DNA of 64,000 nt from Candidatus Flexifilum breve. Lineage in GTDB: Bacteria; Chloroflexota; Anaerolineae; Aggregatilineales; Phototrophicaceae. A program made the translations under genes and the position numbers. Positions 25,819 to 33,049 of the stretch are shown here, piece after piece; position 1 is the first letter of the stretch, and the number at the start of each line of letters is the position of its first letter. The notes beneath the pieces were generated by a model that saw only the letters and a list, made by a program, of their open reading frames with translations, made no database searches and had not been told where the DNA came from. The stretch lies in contig JADKGC010000005.1 in NCBI GenBank assembly GCA_016717205.1, positions 372,001 through 436,000 on the forward strand, given 5' to 3'.

Positions 25819-27048
25819 CTACGACTCGCGCAGGGGCAAAACTAAGTCTTTGCGAAAATCGGTCAGACTCAGCAATTCGCCGCTGTTGGTGATGTAGAAC
25901 GTGTCCTCGATGCGCACGCCGAAGCCCTGCTCCGGGTAATACAGACCGGGCTCAATCGTGATCAGGTTGCCTGCGACCAGTTTATCCGGCGACAGATGGC
26001 CGATACCGGGGCGCTCGTGAATGTTCAGCCCAACGCCATGCCCGAGGCTGTGCACATAGCCGACGCTCGTGCCCGGCGTGCTGCGCCCGGTCGGATGCCC
26101 CGCCGCTTCAAAGTGATCGAGCACCGCTTCCTGCAGTTTTTTGGCGTCGATGCCGGGGCGGAAGGTCTCGACGGCGATGTCGAAGGCATCCATCACCTGT
26201 TGGTAAACCCGCTCGACTTCCGGCGACGCGTAGCCAATGGACCACGTGCGCGTCATGTCATGGTGGTAGCCGCCACCCAACTGGCGCGGGAAAATGTCGA
26301 AGACAATGGCCTGCCCGAGCTGGAGCGCCATATCCGCTTCGCCACGGCTGTGTGGGAAGCCGCCATCGCGTCCCTGCGCGAAGATCATATCGGTGTCTTC
26401 GAGGTCACGGTCGAGCAGAGCGCGGCGCACAAAACGCTTCACGTCGCCAATGGTGAGCGCCGAGCCATCCGCCTTGACGACGGTTTCGCCCGCAGCCCGA
26501 TGTCCGCTGATGAAATCCCACGTCGCGGCGACGACTTCGGTGGTACGCTTGGCCACCGAGCGGATGATGGTGAGTTCGGCCTCGTCTTTGGTGATGTAGG
26601 CTTCGTCGAAGAGCGTCATGCCCGTTTCGCCAACAAACTGATAAACGGGATAGGTTTCGCTCAACAGGCGCGTGAATTCGATCTGCGAGTGCAGGTTGCC
26701 CACGCCATAAATCCCCACGCGCCCGCTCGTGATGCCGAAGCGTTCCAGCATCGCCCCCCACAGCGCGATTCCGGCTTTCGTCGCGTCACCCTTCGCCTCG
26801 CTGACCATCTGCGCATAGCCGAGGTCGGAATAGGAGAAGACCTGTAGGCCGCTCTTGGCCGCTTCTTCCGTCTCCATGCCGTTGACGACCATCACCGCAT
26901 CGCTGCCCTGCTTCTTGATGATGTAGCCACCGGTCACATGCGCGCCGTTGGACAGATAGCTGCGCGGCGGGTTGTCGTGCGCTTCGCCGGTGACGACGAT
27001 GGCCGTCAGGTGGCGCGCCGCCATCAGTTGATCGAGATCAGATTTCAT
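25819..27048 (-). CDS. M24-family metallopeptidase (Xaa-Pro peptidase/prolidase-like)
   Basis: 409 residues. I use the ATG at 27048; the open frame runs 107 codons further upstream but that stretch crosses a repeat and shows no coding pattern. A creatinase-like N-terminal domain is followed by the pita-bread fold with all five metal ligands: D251 (VFDIFP), D264 (HHDMTRTW), H337 (HSLGHGVGLNIHE), E366 (ITIEPGLYY) and E381 (VRIEDTFYI). It cleaves the bond before proline in short peptides, using two metal ions. It is a single gene. Confidence 0.9.
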   Translation of the reverse strand: MKSDLDQLMAARHLTAIVVTGEAHDNPPRSYLSNGAHVTGGYIIKKQGSDAVMVVNGMETEEAAKSGLQVFSYSDLGYAQMVSEAKGDATKAGIALWGAMLERFGITSGRVGIYGVGNLHSQIEFTRLLSETYPVYQFVGETGMTLFDEAYITKDEAELTIIRSVAKRTTEVVAATWDFISGHRAAGETVVKADGSALTIGDVKRFVRRALLDRDLEDTDMIFAQGRDGGFPHSRGEADMALQLGQAIVFDIFPRQLGGGYHHDMTRTWSIGYASPEVERVYQQVMDAFDIAVETFRPGIDAKKLQEAVLDHFEAAGHPTGRSTPGTSVGYVHSLGHGVGLNIHERPGIGHLSPDKLVAGNLITIEPGLYYPEQGFGVRIEDTFYITNSGELLSLTDFRKDLVLPLRES

Positions 27049-27227
27049 GAGGGTTCTCTCTATCGCATCAGGGCGGGTGTTGATGGGGTGCAATGAACGC
27101 GGCACGACGCGGCGGGATCTACGCCTGCCGAGGCTGCTGCTTTCAACATCCGACTGCCGTTGAAAGCGCAGATTATAGCGTTGAATCTCCAATGTCGAGG
27201 AATCAGGTTTGCGCTGACCGCACCACC

Positions 27228-27347
27228 TAAAGTAGGTTCTCGAAATTCCCGATGTAGGGGCAGACCGATGTGTCTGCCCGGTTTCGGGCGCACACACAGG
27301 TGCGCCCCTACATCCGTTCGTGGATTTGTTTCGAGAACTTACTTTTA
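27228..27347. mobile_element. MITE-like element, about 120 bp, with palindrome inside
   Basis: Ends TAAAGTAGGTTCTCGAAA (27228-27245) and, inverted, TAAAAGTAAGTTCTCGAAA (27329-27347) match at 17 of 19 positions. The interior is a GTAGGGGC double palindrome (27254-27311) like the one at 21909. No coding capacity. Either a small non-autonomous element carrying the palindrome, or a palindrome that grew by nesting. Confidence 0.6.
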
Positions 27348-27413
27348 AGCAGAGGAACTTTGTCAACAAAAACGCCTTGCCAGTTAGCAGGGCGTGGCGC
27401 TCTTTAGAGGATC

Positions 27414-27617
27414 TGTTCTAAGCCAATGACCGTTTATCAGCCAAAGGACAAGGCAGGCCGGTAAGTACGGAGAATGCCGTGAAAACGAGGTACCTGTCGG
27501 TCTTGGGAGTTTGCGGACGCGATTTATTGCGTCCGCTGTCCCCAAAAGACATTATTCTACGTAGCGATTGGCCTGCCTTGGCCTGTTTTGTCGTATTTCG
27601 GACACTGGCTTAGGACA
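27414..27617. mobile_element. MITE-like element, about 204 bp, with long inverted ends
   Basis: Imperfect inverted ends of about 46 bp: TGTTCTAAGCCA at the left and TGTCCTAAGCCA (inverted) at the right, with AAGGCAGGCC at the inner edge of both. The centre holds a GCGGACGC / GCGTCCGC hairpin. The right end overlaps the last codons of the small secreted protein gene and supplies its stop. No coding capacity and no obvious target duplication. Confidence 0.6.
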
Positions 27618-28152
27618 CACATTCAAACACGTTTGAGCCGTGGGAGGGAACTGCAATATAGCCTGCGCCCAGATTGGCGACGCAAATGCTGGTGGCGTTG
27701 GCTTCTCCACTCGGTGAATAGACCCAGCGGCGCGACAGGTTGCCGTTGGGGATGGTACACGCCGGGTCGCTCCAGTAATTGCCAGAATTCACGAAATTGC
27801 TGTTCGTGAAATCAACATAGAAATTTGGGTTCCAGGCTAATGCGCAATAGTTGATAAGGCTAATGGGTGCGCTTTCTTCAACAATTTCCGGGGGCAGGAC
27901 CCAGGCCACCCAGTCGGGGACTTGGGCGCGGGTGATCATACCGACCTGAAATCGGATGAGATACCAACCCGCTTGCCACTCGAGTTCTGTGTGGCAGCGG
28001 TACTCCATCGCGCCACCTTCCAGACACGCGTTGGCTGCATCGTTCACATAGGGGTCATTGGGGAGATCCTGCGTCTCCGTGTCCTCTTGGGCAAAGGCCG
28101 GAATAGCGACGAGCAAAAACAGCAAGGTAACGATGACTAAACGTTGCAGCAT
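27610..28152 (-). CDS. Small secreted protein of unknown function
   Basis: 180 residues from the ATG at 28152, which has AGG 6 nt upstream and begins a clear signal peptide (LQRLVIVTLLFLLVAIPAFAQ). The mature part has several Cys (ACLEGG, YRCHTE, INYCAL, DPACTIP, ICVANLG, FECVS), which suggests disulfides, and many aromatic residues. No family recognised. Codon use is less G+C-biased than neighbours. The last codons and stop lie within a MITE-like end, so the natural C-terminus may have been longer. Confidence 0.55.
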   Translation of the reverse strand: MLQRLVIVTLLFLLVAIPAFAQEDTETQDLPNDPYVNDAANACLEGGAMEYRCHTELEWQAGWYLIRFQVGMITRAQVPDWVAWVLPPEIVEESAPISLINYCALAWNPNFYVDFTNSNFVNSGNYWSDPACTIPNGNLSRRWVYSPSGEANATSICVANLGAGYIAVPSHGSNVFECVS

Positions 28153-28369
28153 AGGAGACCTCATAGATTGGAGTTGTATAACGACTTGGCATGTTCGAGT
28201 ATACGCGGCTTTTTCTGGAACGCTTGTGAAGTTTTTGGGAATTATTGCCAGCGATAACCGACTGACCCAAGGCGGTCTAGGGCATCGGGGCATCAAACAG
28301 ACGGTTGATTGGCGTAGCGCCGCTCTCCGTGTCTGTTCACGTTGACCTTTGGGAAATCTATTGGGGATG

Positions 28370-29680
28370 TTAGAGCGCTGATCGCACCGCCCGCAGCAAG
28401 TCGTCGCCTTGCGTCGCGAACACCGTGCGCGGGTCGAACAGCACGCGCCCGTCCGCGATCCGCGCGATCACGGGGGGATCGGCGGCGCGGAGCTGCGCGG
28501 CGAACGCGTCCGCGTTGGGCGGCGTGAGCGCCAGCAGCGCGGTCGGCAGGGTCGCGCCGGGCAGACTCCCCCCGCCCACCATCGATTCGCCTGCGATAAC
28601 TTCGCCACCGAGCGTGTGCGCCCAGCTTTCCGCCGTCGCGCGCAGTTGATCGAGCGGCGCGGCGATCATCTGCCAGATGGGAATCTGGCTAATGGCCTCC
28701 CCTTTCCGGTAGTGATCAAGTGTCGCCACCAGCGCGGCAATCGTCAGCTTGTCAGCGCGGACAGCGCGCGCCAGTGGATGCTGCTTCAACGCGGCGATCA
28801 ACGGCGCTTTACCCACAATGATCCCCGCCTGCGGTCCACCGAGCAGCTTATCACCGCTGAACGCGACCAGATCCGCCCCGACTGCGAGGCTTTCGCCGAC
28901 CGTCGGCTCGTGCTCCAGCCCGTAGACCGCCGTATCGAGCAGTGCCCCGCTGCCGAGATCGTCCAGCAGCAGCAGGCCGCGCTCGTGCGCCAAGCCCGCC
29001 AGTTCAGCCAGCGGCGCAGACTCTACGAAGCCGATCTGCTTGAAGTTGGAGGCATGCGCCCGCAGCAGCGCCGCCGTCGCCGGGGTGATGGCGCGTTCAT
29101 AATCGCTCAGGCGCGTCTTATTGGTCGTGCCCACTTCGACCAACCGCGCGCCGCTCTGCGCCATCACGTCGGGGATGCGGAAACCGCCGCCGATTTCGAC
29201 CAACTGCCCGCGCGAGATGATTACTTCGCGATCTTTGGTCAGCGCCGTGAGCAGGAGCAGCACCGCCGCCGCGTTATTGTTGACCACAAGCGCCGCTTCC
29301 GCCCCGGTCAGCGCCGTGAGGGCGCGTTCCGGGTGCGTCAGGCGGCTGCCCCGCTTACCCGTCGCGAGGTCGAATTCCAGCGTGCTGTAGCCCGCCGCCA
29401 CACCGATCATGGCGGCTTGCGCGGCCTCCGACAGCGGCGCGCGCCCCAAGTTGGTGTGAATGATGATGCCCGTCGCGTTGATGACGGGGCGCAGCGCCGG
29501 CGCAAACTGCGCATGCAGCGAGACCGCCACCGCATCGAGCAGGGCAGCCGCGGTCAGCAATGGCGACGCACCGGAGCGCAGTTCCGCCCGCACGTGATCG
29601 AGCGCGTCGCGCAGCGCATCCACAGTGGCGGCGCGTCCGTAGCGAGCGATTAAGGCCGTCCCGCCGGGTGAAGTGATCAA
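28370..29680 (-). CDS. selA: L-seryl-tRNA(Sec) selenium transferase
   Basis: 436 residues in the continuous frame, opened by TTG at 29680. SelA features: PVINATGIIIHTNLGRAPLS, YSTLEFDLATGKRGSR, NNNAAAVLLLL, EIGGGFRIPDVM, VGTTNKTRLSDYE and Schiff-base Lys K278 in AFSGDKLLGGPQAG. It converts Ser-tRNA(Sec) to Sec-tRNA(Sec) with PLP and selenophosphate. The usual SelA N-terminus (NPFRALPPVDAL) is present upstream but is split over two frames at a six-C run (see 29677-29721). selB, selD and tRNA(Sec) are not in this window. Confidence 0.9.
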   Translation of the reverse strand: MITSPGGTALIARYGRAATVDALRDALDHVRAELRSGASPLLTAAALLDAVAVSLHAQFAPALRPVINATGIIIHTNLGRAPLSEAAQAAMIGVAAGYSTLEFDLATGKRGSRLTHPERALTALTGAEAALVVNNNAAAVLLLLTALTKDREVIISRGQLVEIGGGFRIPDVMAQSGARLVEVGTTNKTRLSDYERAITPATAALLRAHASNFKQIGFVESAPLAELAGLAHERGLLLLDDLGSGALLDTAVYGLEHEPTVGESLAVGADLVAFSGDKLLGGPQAGIIVGKAPLIAALKQHPLARAVRADKLTIAALVATLDHYRKGEAISQIPIWQMIAAPLDQLRATAESWAHTLGGEVIAGESMVGGGSLPGATLPTALLALTPPNADAFAAQLRAADPPVIARIADGRVLFDPRTVFATQGDDLLRAVRSAL

Positions 29681-29721
29681 TGCGTCAACGGGGGGAGCGC
29701 GCGAAAGGGATTATCTGTCAT
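29677..29721 (-). other. Out-of-frame N-terminal segment of selA (apparent 1-nt deletion)
   Basis: ATG at 29721, with AGAGG upstream, encodes TDNPFRALPPL and then meets TGA. The expected SelA start continues ALPPVDAL into the frame of 28370-29680. Adding one C to the six-C run (29690-29695) restores it. Homopolymer sequencing error, true frameshift, or translation from a downstream start are all possible. Confidence 0.75.
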
Positions 29722-29744
29722 GGGTGAATTACCTCTTAGTCGCC

Positions 29745-29844
29745 CCTCACCCCAACTCCTCTCCCACGCAAGCGAGGAGAGGGGCGGCTTGGCGAATACG
29801 TTTGGCTCCCCTCCCCGAATTTGGGGAGGGGCCGGGGGTGGGGT
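29745..29844. repeat. CTCTCCCACGCAAGCG unit plus CCCTCCCCGAATTTGGGGAGGGG core
   Basis: A hairpin unit of CCTCTCC / GGAGAGG arms around CACGCAAGCG, then the GAATTC-type core (here GAATTT) at 29806-29844 followed by CCGGGGGTGGGGT. It lies between divergent selA and tetR genes, in front of the tetR operator. Confidence 0.8.
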
Positions 29845-29897
29845 GACTTTCATCTTACCGCTGATTGACAGGCCGCGCATTTGCTGCTATTCTAGTT

Positions 29898-29916
29898 AAA
29901 ATGAACATGTTCACTA
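29898..29916. promoter_or_regulatory. Operator for the TetR regulator (autoregulation)
   Basis: A perfect palindrome TGAACATGTTCA (29902-29913) within AAAATGAACATGTTCACTA, 10 nt before the tetR ATG. The same 19-bp sequence with one change recurs before the next gene (30721-30739). Confidence 0.8.
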
Positions 29917-29923
29917 AGGCACA

Positions 29924-30583
29924 ATGACTGACCTGACACCGAAAGCCCAGCACACCCGGGCGCTGATTCTCAAGACCGCGCTCGATCTTTTCGCCGAGAA
30001 GGGCTACGAAGCCACCACCATGCGCGACATCGCGCAGGCGGCGGGCGTCTCGCTCGGCCTCGCCTATCGCTATTTCGCCAGCAAAGAGTCGCTGCTGCTG
30101 GTGCTCTACGAGCAGATGTCGGAGGAGACGAGCGCCGCCGTCACCGCACTGCCGCCCGCCACCATTGCTGACCGCTGGTTGGCGCTGATGACCGCTCGGC
30201 TCGAACAGGCCGCGCCGCACCGCGCCCTGTTTGGCGTGCTGTTCGGCGTGATCATGACGCCGGGAACAAGCGCGGCGGTGCTCGGCGCAGAGGCGGCGAG
30301 TATGCGTGCCAAGGCCGAAGCGGCCTTCATCGATCTGGTCAACGGGGCGACAGACAAGCCGAAACCGGCGGTCGCGGAGGATCTCGGCAAGCTGCTCAAC
30401 GCGCTGCACTTCGCGGTGATTCTGTTCTGGCTGCACGACAAGTCGGAGGGGCAGGCATCGACACAAGCGCTGCTCAAATTCATTCACGGTTTCGCGCCCA
30501 TGCTGCGCGTGAGCCTCAACCTGCCGCCGATGGCGGGAAACCTCAAGCGCTTCGTGCGCATCATCGACGGGGTCTTTGGATAG
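29924..30583 (+). CDS. TetR/AcrR family transcriptional repressor
   Basis: 219 residues. N-terminal DNA-binding domain (about 8-55) with the TetR helix-turn-helix TMRDIAQAAGVSLGLAYRYFASKESLL; the rest is a helical ligand-binding and dimer domain. Ligand unknown. AAGG precedes the ATG. A perfect palindrome lies just before the gene and again before the epimerase-like gene 173 nt downstream, so it most likely represses both itself and that gene until a ligand binds (inference from the shared site). Confidence 0.92.
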   Translation: MTDLTPKAQHTRALILKTALDLFAEKGYEATTMRDIAQAAGVSLGLAYRYFASKESLLLVLYEQMSEETSAAVTALPPATIADRWLALMTARLEQAAPHRALFGVLFGVIMTPGTSAAVLGAEAASMRAKAEAAFIDLVNGATDKPKPAVAEDLGKLLNALHFAVILFWLHDKSEGQASTQALLKFIHGFAPMLRVSLNLPPMAGNLKRFVRIIDGVFG

Positions 30584-30720
30584 ACCTGACTATGTGCCCC
30601 TCTCCCACGCAAGCGGAGAGAGGGGCGAAAGCGGCGAGCTAGCGGCGCGCTAGGATGCGCTCAGGTGTGTCTACAGACTGCAAATTGAAGATGGCTGAGC
30701 CATTTTCTTTTTTGATTGCA

Positions 30721-30739
30721 AAAATGAACGTGTTCACTA
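30721..30739. promoter_or_regulatory. Second copy of the TetR operator, before the NAD-binding protein gene
   Basis: AAAATGAACGTGTTCACTA, matching the first site at 18 of 19 positions, 17 nt before the ATG at 30756. The centre pair differs (A to G), leaving 10 of 12 palindrome positions paired. Confidence 0.78.
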
Positions 30740-30755
30740 TATGAGAGGGAACATC

Positions 30756-31643
30756 ATGAAACACGTAGTGACCGGCGCTTTCGGCTATTCCGGCAGTTAC
30801 ATTGCACGGCGCTTGCTCGAAGCGGGCGCGGACGTGATCACGCTGACCAATTCACCGCGCAAAGCGGACTCGCCGAACATCCCCACCTACCCACTGACTT
30901 TCGGCGACTCGCTGGTCGACTCGCTGTACGGCGTCGACGTGCTGTACAACACGTACTGGGTGCGCTTCAATCACCAGAAGTTCAATCATCAGTCAGCAGT
31001 CGAAAACACGCTCCAGCTGTTTGAAGCGGCCAAAATCGCGGGCGTCCGCCGCATCGTGCATGTGAGCATCACCAACCCGGATGAAAGTTCGCCGTTCGAG
31101 TATTTTCGCGGCAAAGGTTTGCTCGAACGCGCGCTGATCGCGAGCGGTTTATCGTATGCAATTTTGCGCCCGGCGGTACTGTTTGGCGGTGAGGATGTGC
31201 TCATCAACAACATCGCGTGGCTGCTGCGGCATCTACCCGCCTTCGGCGTGTTCGGCGACGGCAGCTACCGCCTCCAACCGATCCACGTGGATGATATGGC
31301 GTGCCTCGCCGTCGAGCAGGCGTTCAACCGCGACAATTTGATCGTCAATGCCATCGGCCCGGAGACCTTCACCTATCTCCAGCTGGTCAAAACGCTGCGG
31401 GACATCCTCGGCCTGCGCCGCCCGATCCTCCACGTGACGCCGGAGATCGGCTATCAGGCGGGCAAGGTGATCGGCGCGCTCATGGGCGATGTGACGATCA
31501 CCCGCGAAGAGATCGGCGGGTTGATGGCGGATTTGCTGTGCGTCGACGCGCCGCCGACTGGATCGACGCGGCTCACCGACTGGGCGCGGACAAATCACGC
31601 CACGTTGGGTACACGGTACGCGAGCGAGTTGGCGCGGCGGTGA
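30756..31643 (+). CDS. NAD(P)-binding epimerase/NmrA-like Rossmann protein under TetR control
   Basis: 295 residues from the ATG at 30756, preceded by GAGAGGGA. The dinucleotide loop is VVTGAFGYSGSYIARRLL, followed by a short-chain-dehydrogenase-like core with LERALIASGLSYAILRPAVLFGG and QPIHVDDMACLAVEQA. It resembles NDUFA9-like/atypical SDR proteins: the usual catalytic YxxxK is not clear, so it may act as a redox sensor or a quinone- or sugar-linked oxidoreductase. The TetR operator lies at its promoter. Confidence 0.8.
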   Translation: MKHVVTGAFGYSGSYIARRLLEAGADVITLTNSPRKADSPNIPTYPLTFGDSLVDSLYGVDVLYNTYWVRFNHQKFNHQSAVENTLQLFEAAKIAGVRRIVHVSITNPDESSPFEYFRGKGLLERALIASGLSYAILRPAVLFGGEDVLINNIAWLLRHLPAFGVFGDGSYRLQPIHVDDMACLAVEQAFNRDNLIVNAIGPETFTYLQLVKTLRDILGLRRPILHVTPEIGYQAGKVIGALMGDVTITREEIGGLMADLLCVDAPPTGSTRLTDWARTNHATLGTRYASELARR

Positions 31644-31777
31644 GGAGCACCCTCGTCCGAAACTCAAACAGCCTGAAAGACCACGGACGCCATCTATAGG
31701 GTGTGCAAACAGCACACCATCTCTTGATGAGAGAGGTTTTGCAGGGACAACGTGTCGTTCAGAAGCGTCATTTCTGT

Positions 31778-31817
31778 CTCCCCTCCCTGAATTCGGGGAG
31801 GGGCCGGGGGTGGGGTC
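31778..31817. repeat. CCCTGAATTCGGGGAGGGG core repeat
   Basis: A full copy of the core CTCCCCTCCCTGAATTCGGG followed by GAGGGGCCGGGGGTGGGGTC. It lies 17 nt beyond the stop of the small membrane protein at 31834. Confidence 0.85.
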
Positions 31818-31833
31818 GGTGAAGAGAGCGTTA

Positions 31834-32250
31834 CTACTCGTTGCCCATTTCGCGGGAGCGCAGGAAGACCTCGATCACGCCGAAGGCCAGTGCGAGGAAA
31901 AACATGATCGGCACGGTGAGCACGCGCGGAATTTGCAGCCATGCGCACGTCACGACAAAAATGCCGATCCACACGCTCTGGCGAACGATCACGCCGCCGG
32001 ACGGGAGCGGGCGCGTGATCGGTGTGAGGCGGATGTTCAAATAGCGCACGAACGGCATGACCGTCCCGGTCACGGCGATGTGCAGCAGCACGAAGAACAG
32101 CCAGCGCTGCCCCACCCGGGGAATTTGCGTGGTGACGAGGGTATACAGACCGTACCAACCGACGATGATCATCAGGAGGGCGGCGAACAGCACGCCCGCA
32201 TAATCGGGCGGAAGTTTGGTCGAGGGCGGTGATTGTTTCATAATGGTCAT
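31834..32250 (-). CDS. Small four-TM membrane protein of unknown function
   Basis: 138 residues with about four membrane helices (YAGVLFAALLMIIVGWYGL, WLFFVLLHIAVTGTVMPFV, VWIGIFVVTCAWLQI, VPIMFFLALAFGVIEVFL) and short polar ends. No family recognised. Its downstream end abuts a core repeat and it is divergent from the gene at 32417. Confidence 0.65.
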   Translation of the reverse strand: MTIMKQSPPSTKLPPDYAGVLFAALLMIIVGWYGLYTLVTTQIPRVGQRWLFFVLLHIAVTGTVMPFVRYLNIRLTPITRPLPSGGVIVRQSVWIGIFVVTCAWLQIPRVLTVPIMFFLALAFGVIEVFLRSREMGNE

Positions 32251-32360
32251 TATACCTGTGAGCGCAACTTGTGCTAACCTCGAAAACAGTGATATTGAAT
32301 GTCCTCATCCCAGCGCCTCGCCCACACGAGCAGATCGGGGCATAACGGCGCGACTGCCGT

Positions 32361-32400
32361 CTCCCCTCCCTGAATTCGGGGAGGTGTCGGGGGTGGGGTC
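32361..32400. repeat. CCCTGAATTCGGGGAGG core repeat (variant)
   Basis: A copy of the core with one change (GAGGTGTCGG instead of GAGGGGCCGG). It lies 17 nt before the start of the gene at 32417, so it forms part of its leader. Confidence 0.85.
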
Positions 32401-32416
32401 GGATACTTGAGTGCCT

Positions 32417-33049
32417 ATGCTCCGACTTCTGTTTCGCCTCAGCCTGTTGATCTTCGCGCTCGCCGCCGCCATGATCGCGCTCGCGCCGCTGGCCGCACCC
32501 CGTCCCGTCGATGCGACGCCCGCGTGGACGGCCTATGGCTTCGCGGCGTGCGAACTCCCCTGCTGGGCGGGGATCACTGTGGGCGAAACCCCCTTCGCAG
32601 ATACGGTCGCGCTCACCGCCGCCAGCGTCCCCGCGCTCACATCGCATACGATTGCCGGGTCGCCGGTGTTTTTGTGGGGCACCGCCGATCCCTACTATTT
32701 CAGCGGCTTGGTTTATCTGGGCGAAACAACCGTCGGGCGCGTAGAACTCAGCCTGAAGCTCCCCGCCGACTATCTGATCGCGCGCTTCGGACTGCCCGCG
32801 TGTGTGTTGAGCGGCCCGGATGTCAATCAGGCCGGGCATTTGAGCGCGATCTACTGGGGCGGCGCGGACTGGGTGGCGGCGGCGTTTGTCAACGGCAGCG
32901 CGAACGGGCTGTTCGGCCCGGCGGCGACGATCTATGCGTTTTCGGTCTTTCGAGGGAACATGTCACCTTGTCCAAAAACAACAGCCCCGTGGCGCGGGGC
33001 TGCTGCATGGTGGCGATATACGGCGTGGATCGAGGAGCAGGCGGATTAG
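32417..33049 (+). CDS. Secreted or membrane-tethered protein of unknown function
   Basis: 210 residues from the ATG at 32417 (a GTG lies 6 nt earlier). A strong N-terminal hydrophobic segment (LLFRLSLLIFALAAAMIALAPLAAP) is a signal peptide or anchor. The mature part has paired Cys (FAACELPCWAGI) and beta-rich stretches (SGLVYLGETTVGRVELSLKLP). No family recognised. The last 30 codons run through the terminator hairpin of the convergent gene and overlap its stop by 4 nt, so the true C-terminus may be shorter. Confidence 0.55.
   Translation: MLRLLFRLSLLIFALAAAMIALAPLAAPRPVDATPAWTAYGFAACELPCWAGITVGETPFADTVALTAASVPALTSHTIAGSPVFLWGTADPYYFSGLVYLGETTVGRVELSLKLPADYLIARFGLPACVLSGPDVNQAGHLSAIYWGGADWVAAAFVNGSANGLFGPAATIYAFSVFRGNMSPCPKTTAPWRGAAAWWRYTAWIEEQAD
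32971..33002 (-). terminator. Rho-independent terminator for the SARP-like regulator gene
   Basis: A perfect 8-bp stem CAGCCCCG / CGGGGCTG (32982-32989 with 32995-33002), followed on the minus strand by TTGTTTTTGG. It lies about 45 nt past the stop at 33046. Confidence 0.85.

Noticed and set aside
27049..27369. N-terminal extension of the M24 peptidase to 27369
   Set aside because: It crosses a palindromic repeat, lacks peptidase homology, and a good start is present at 27048.
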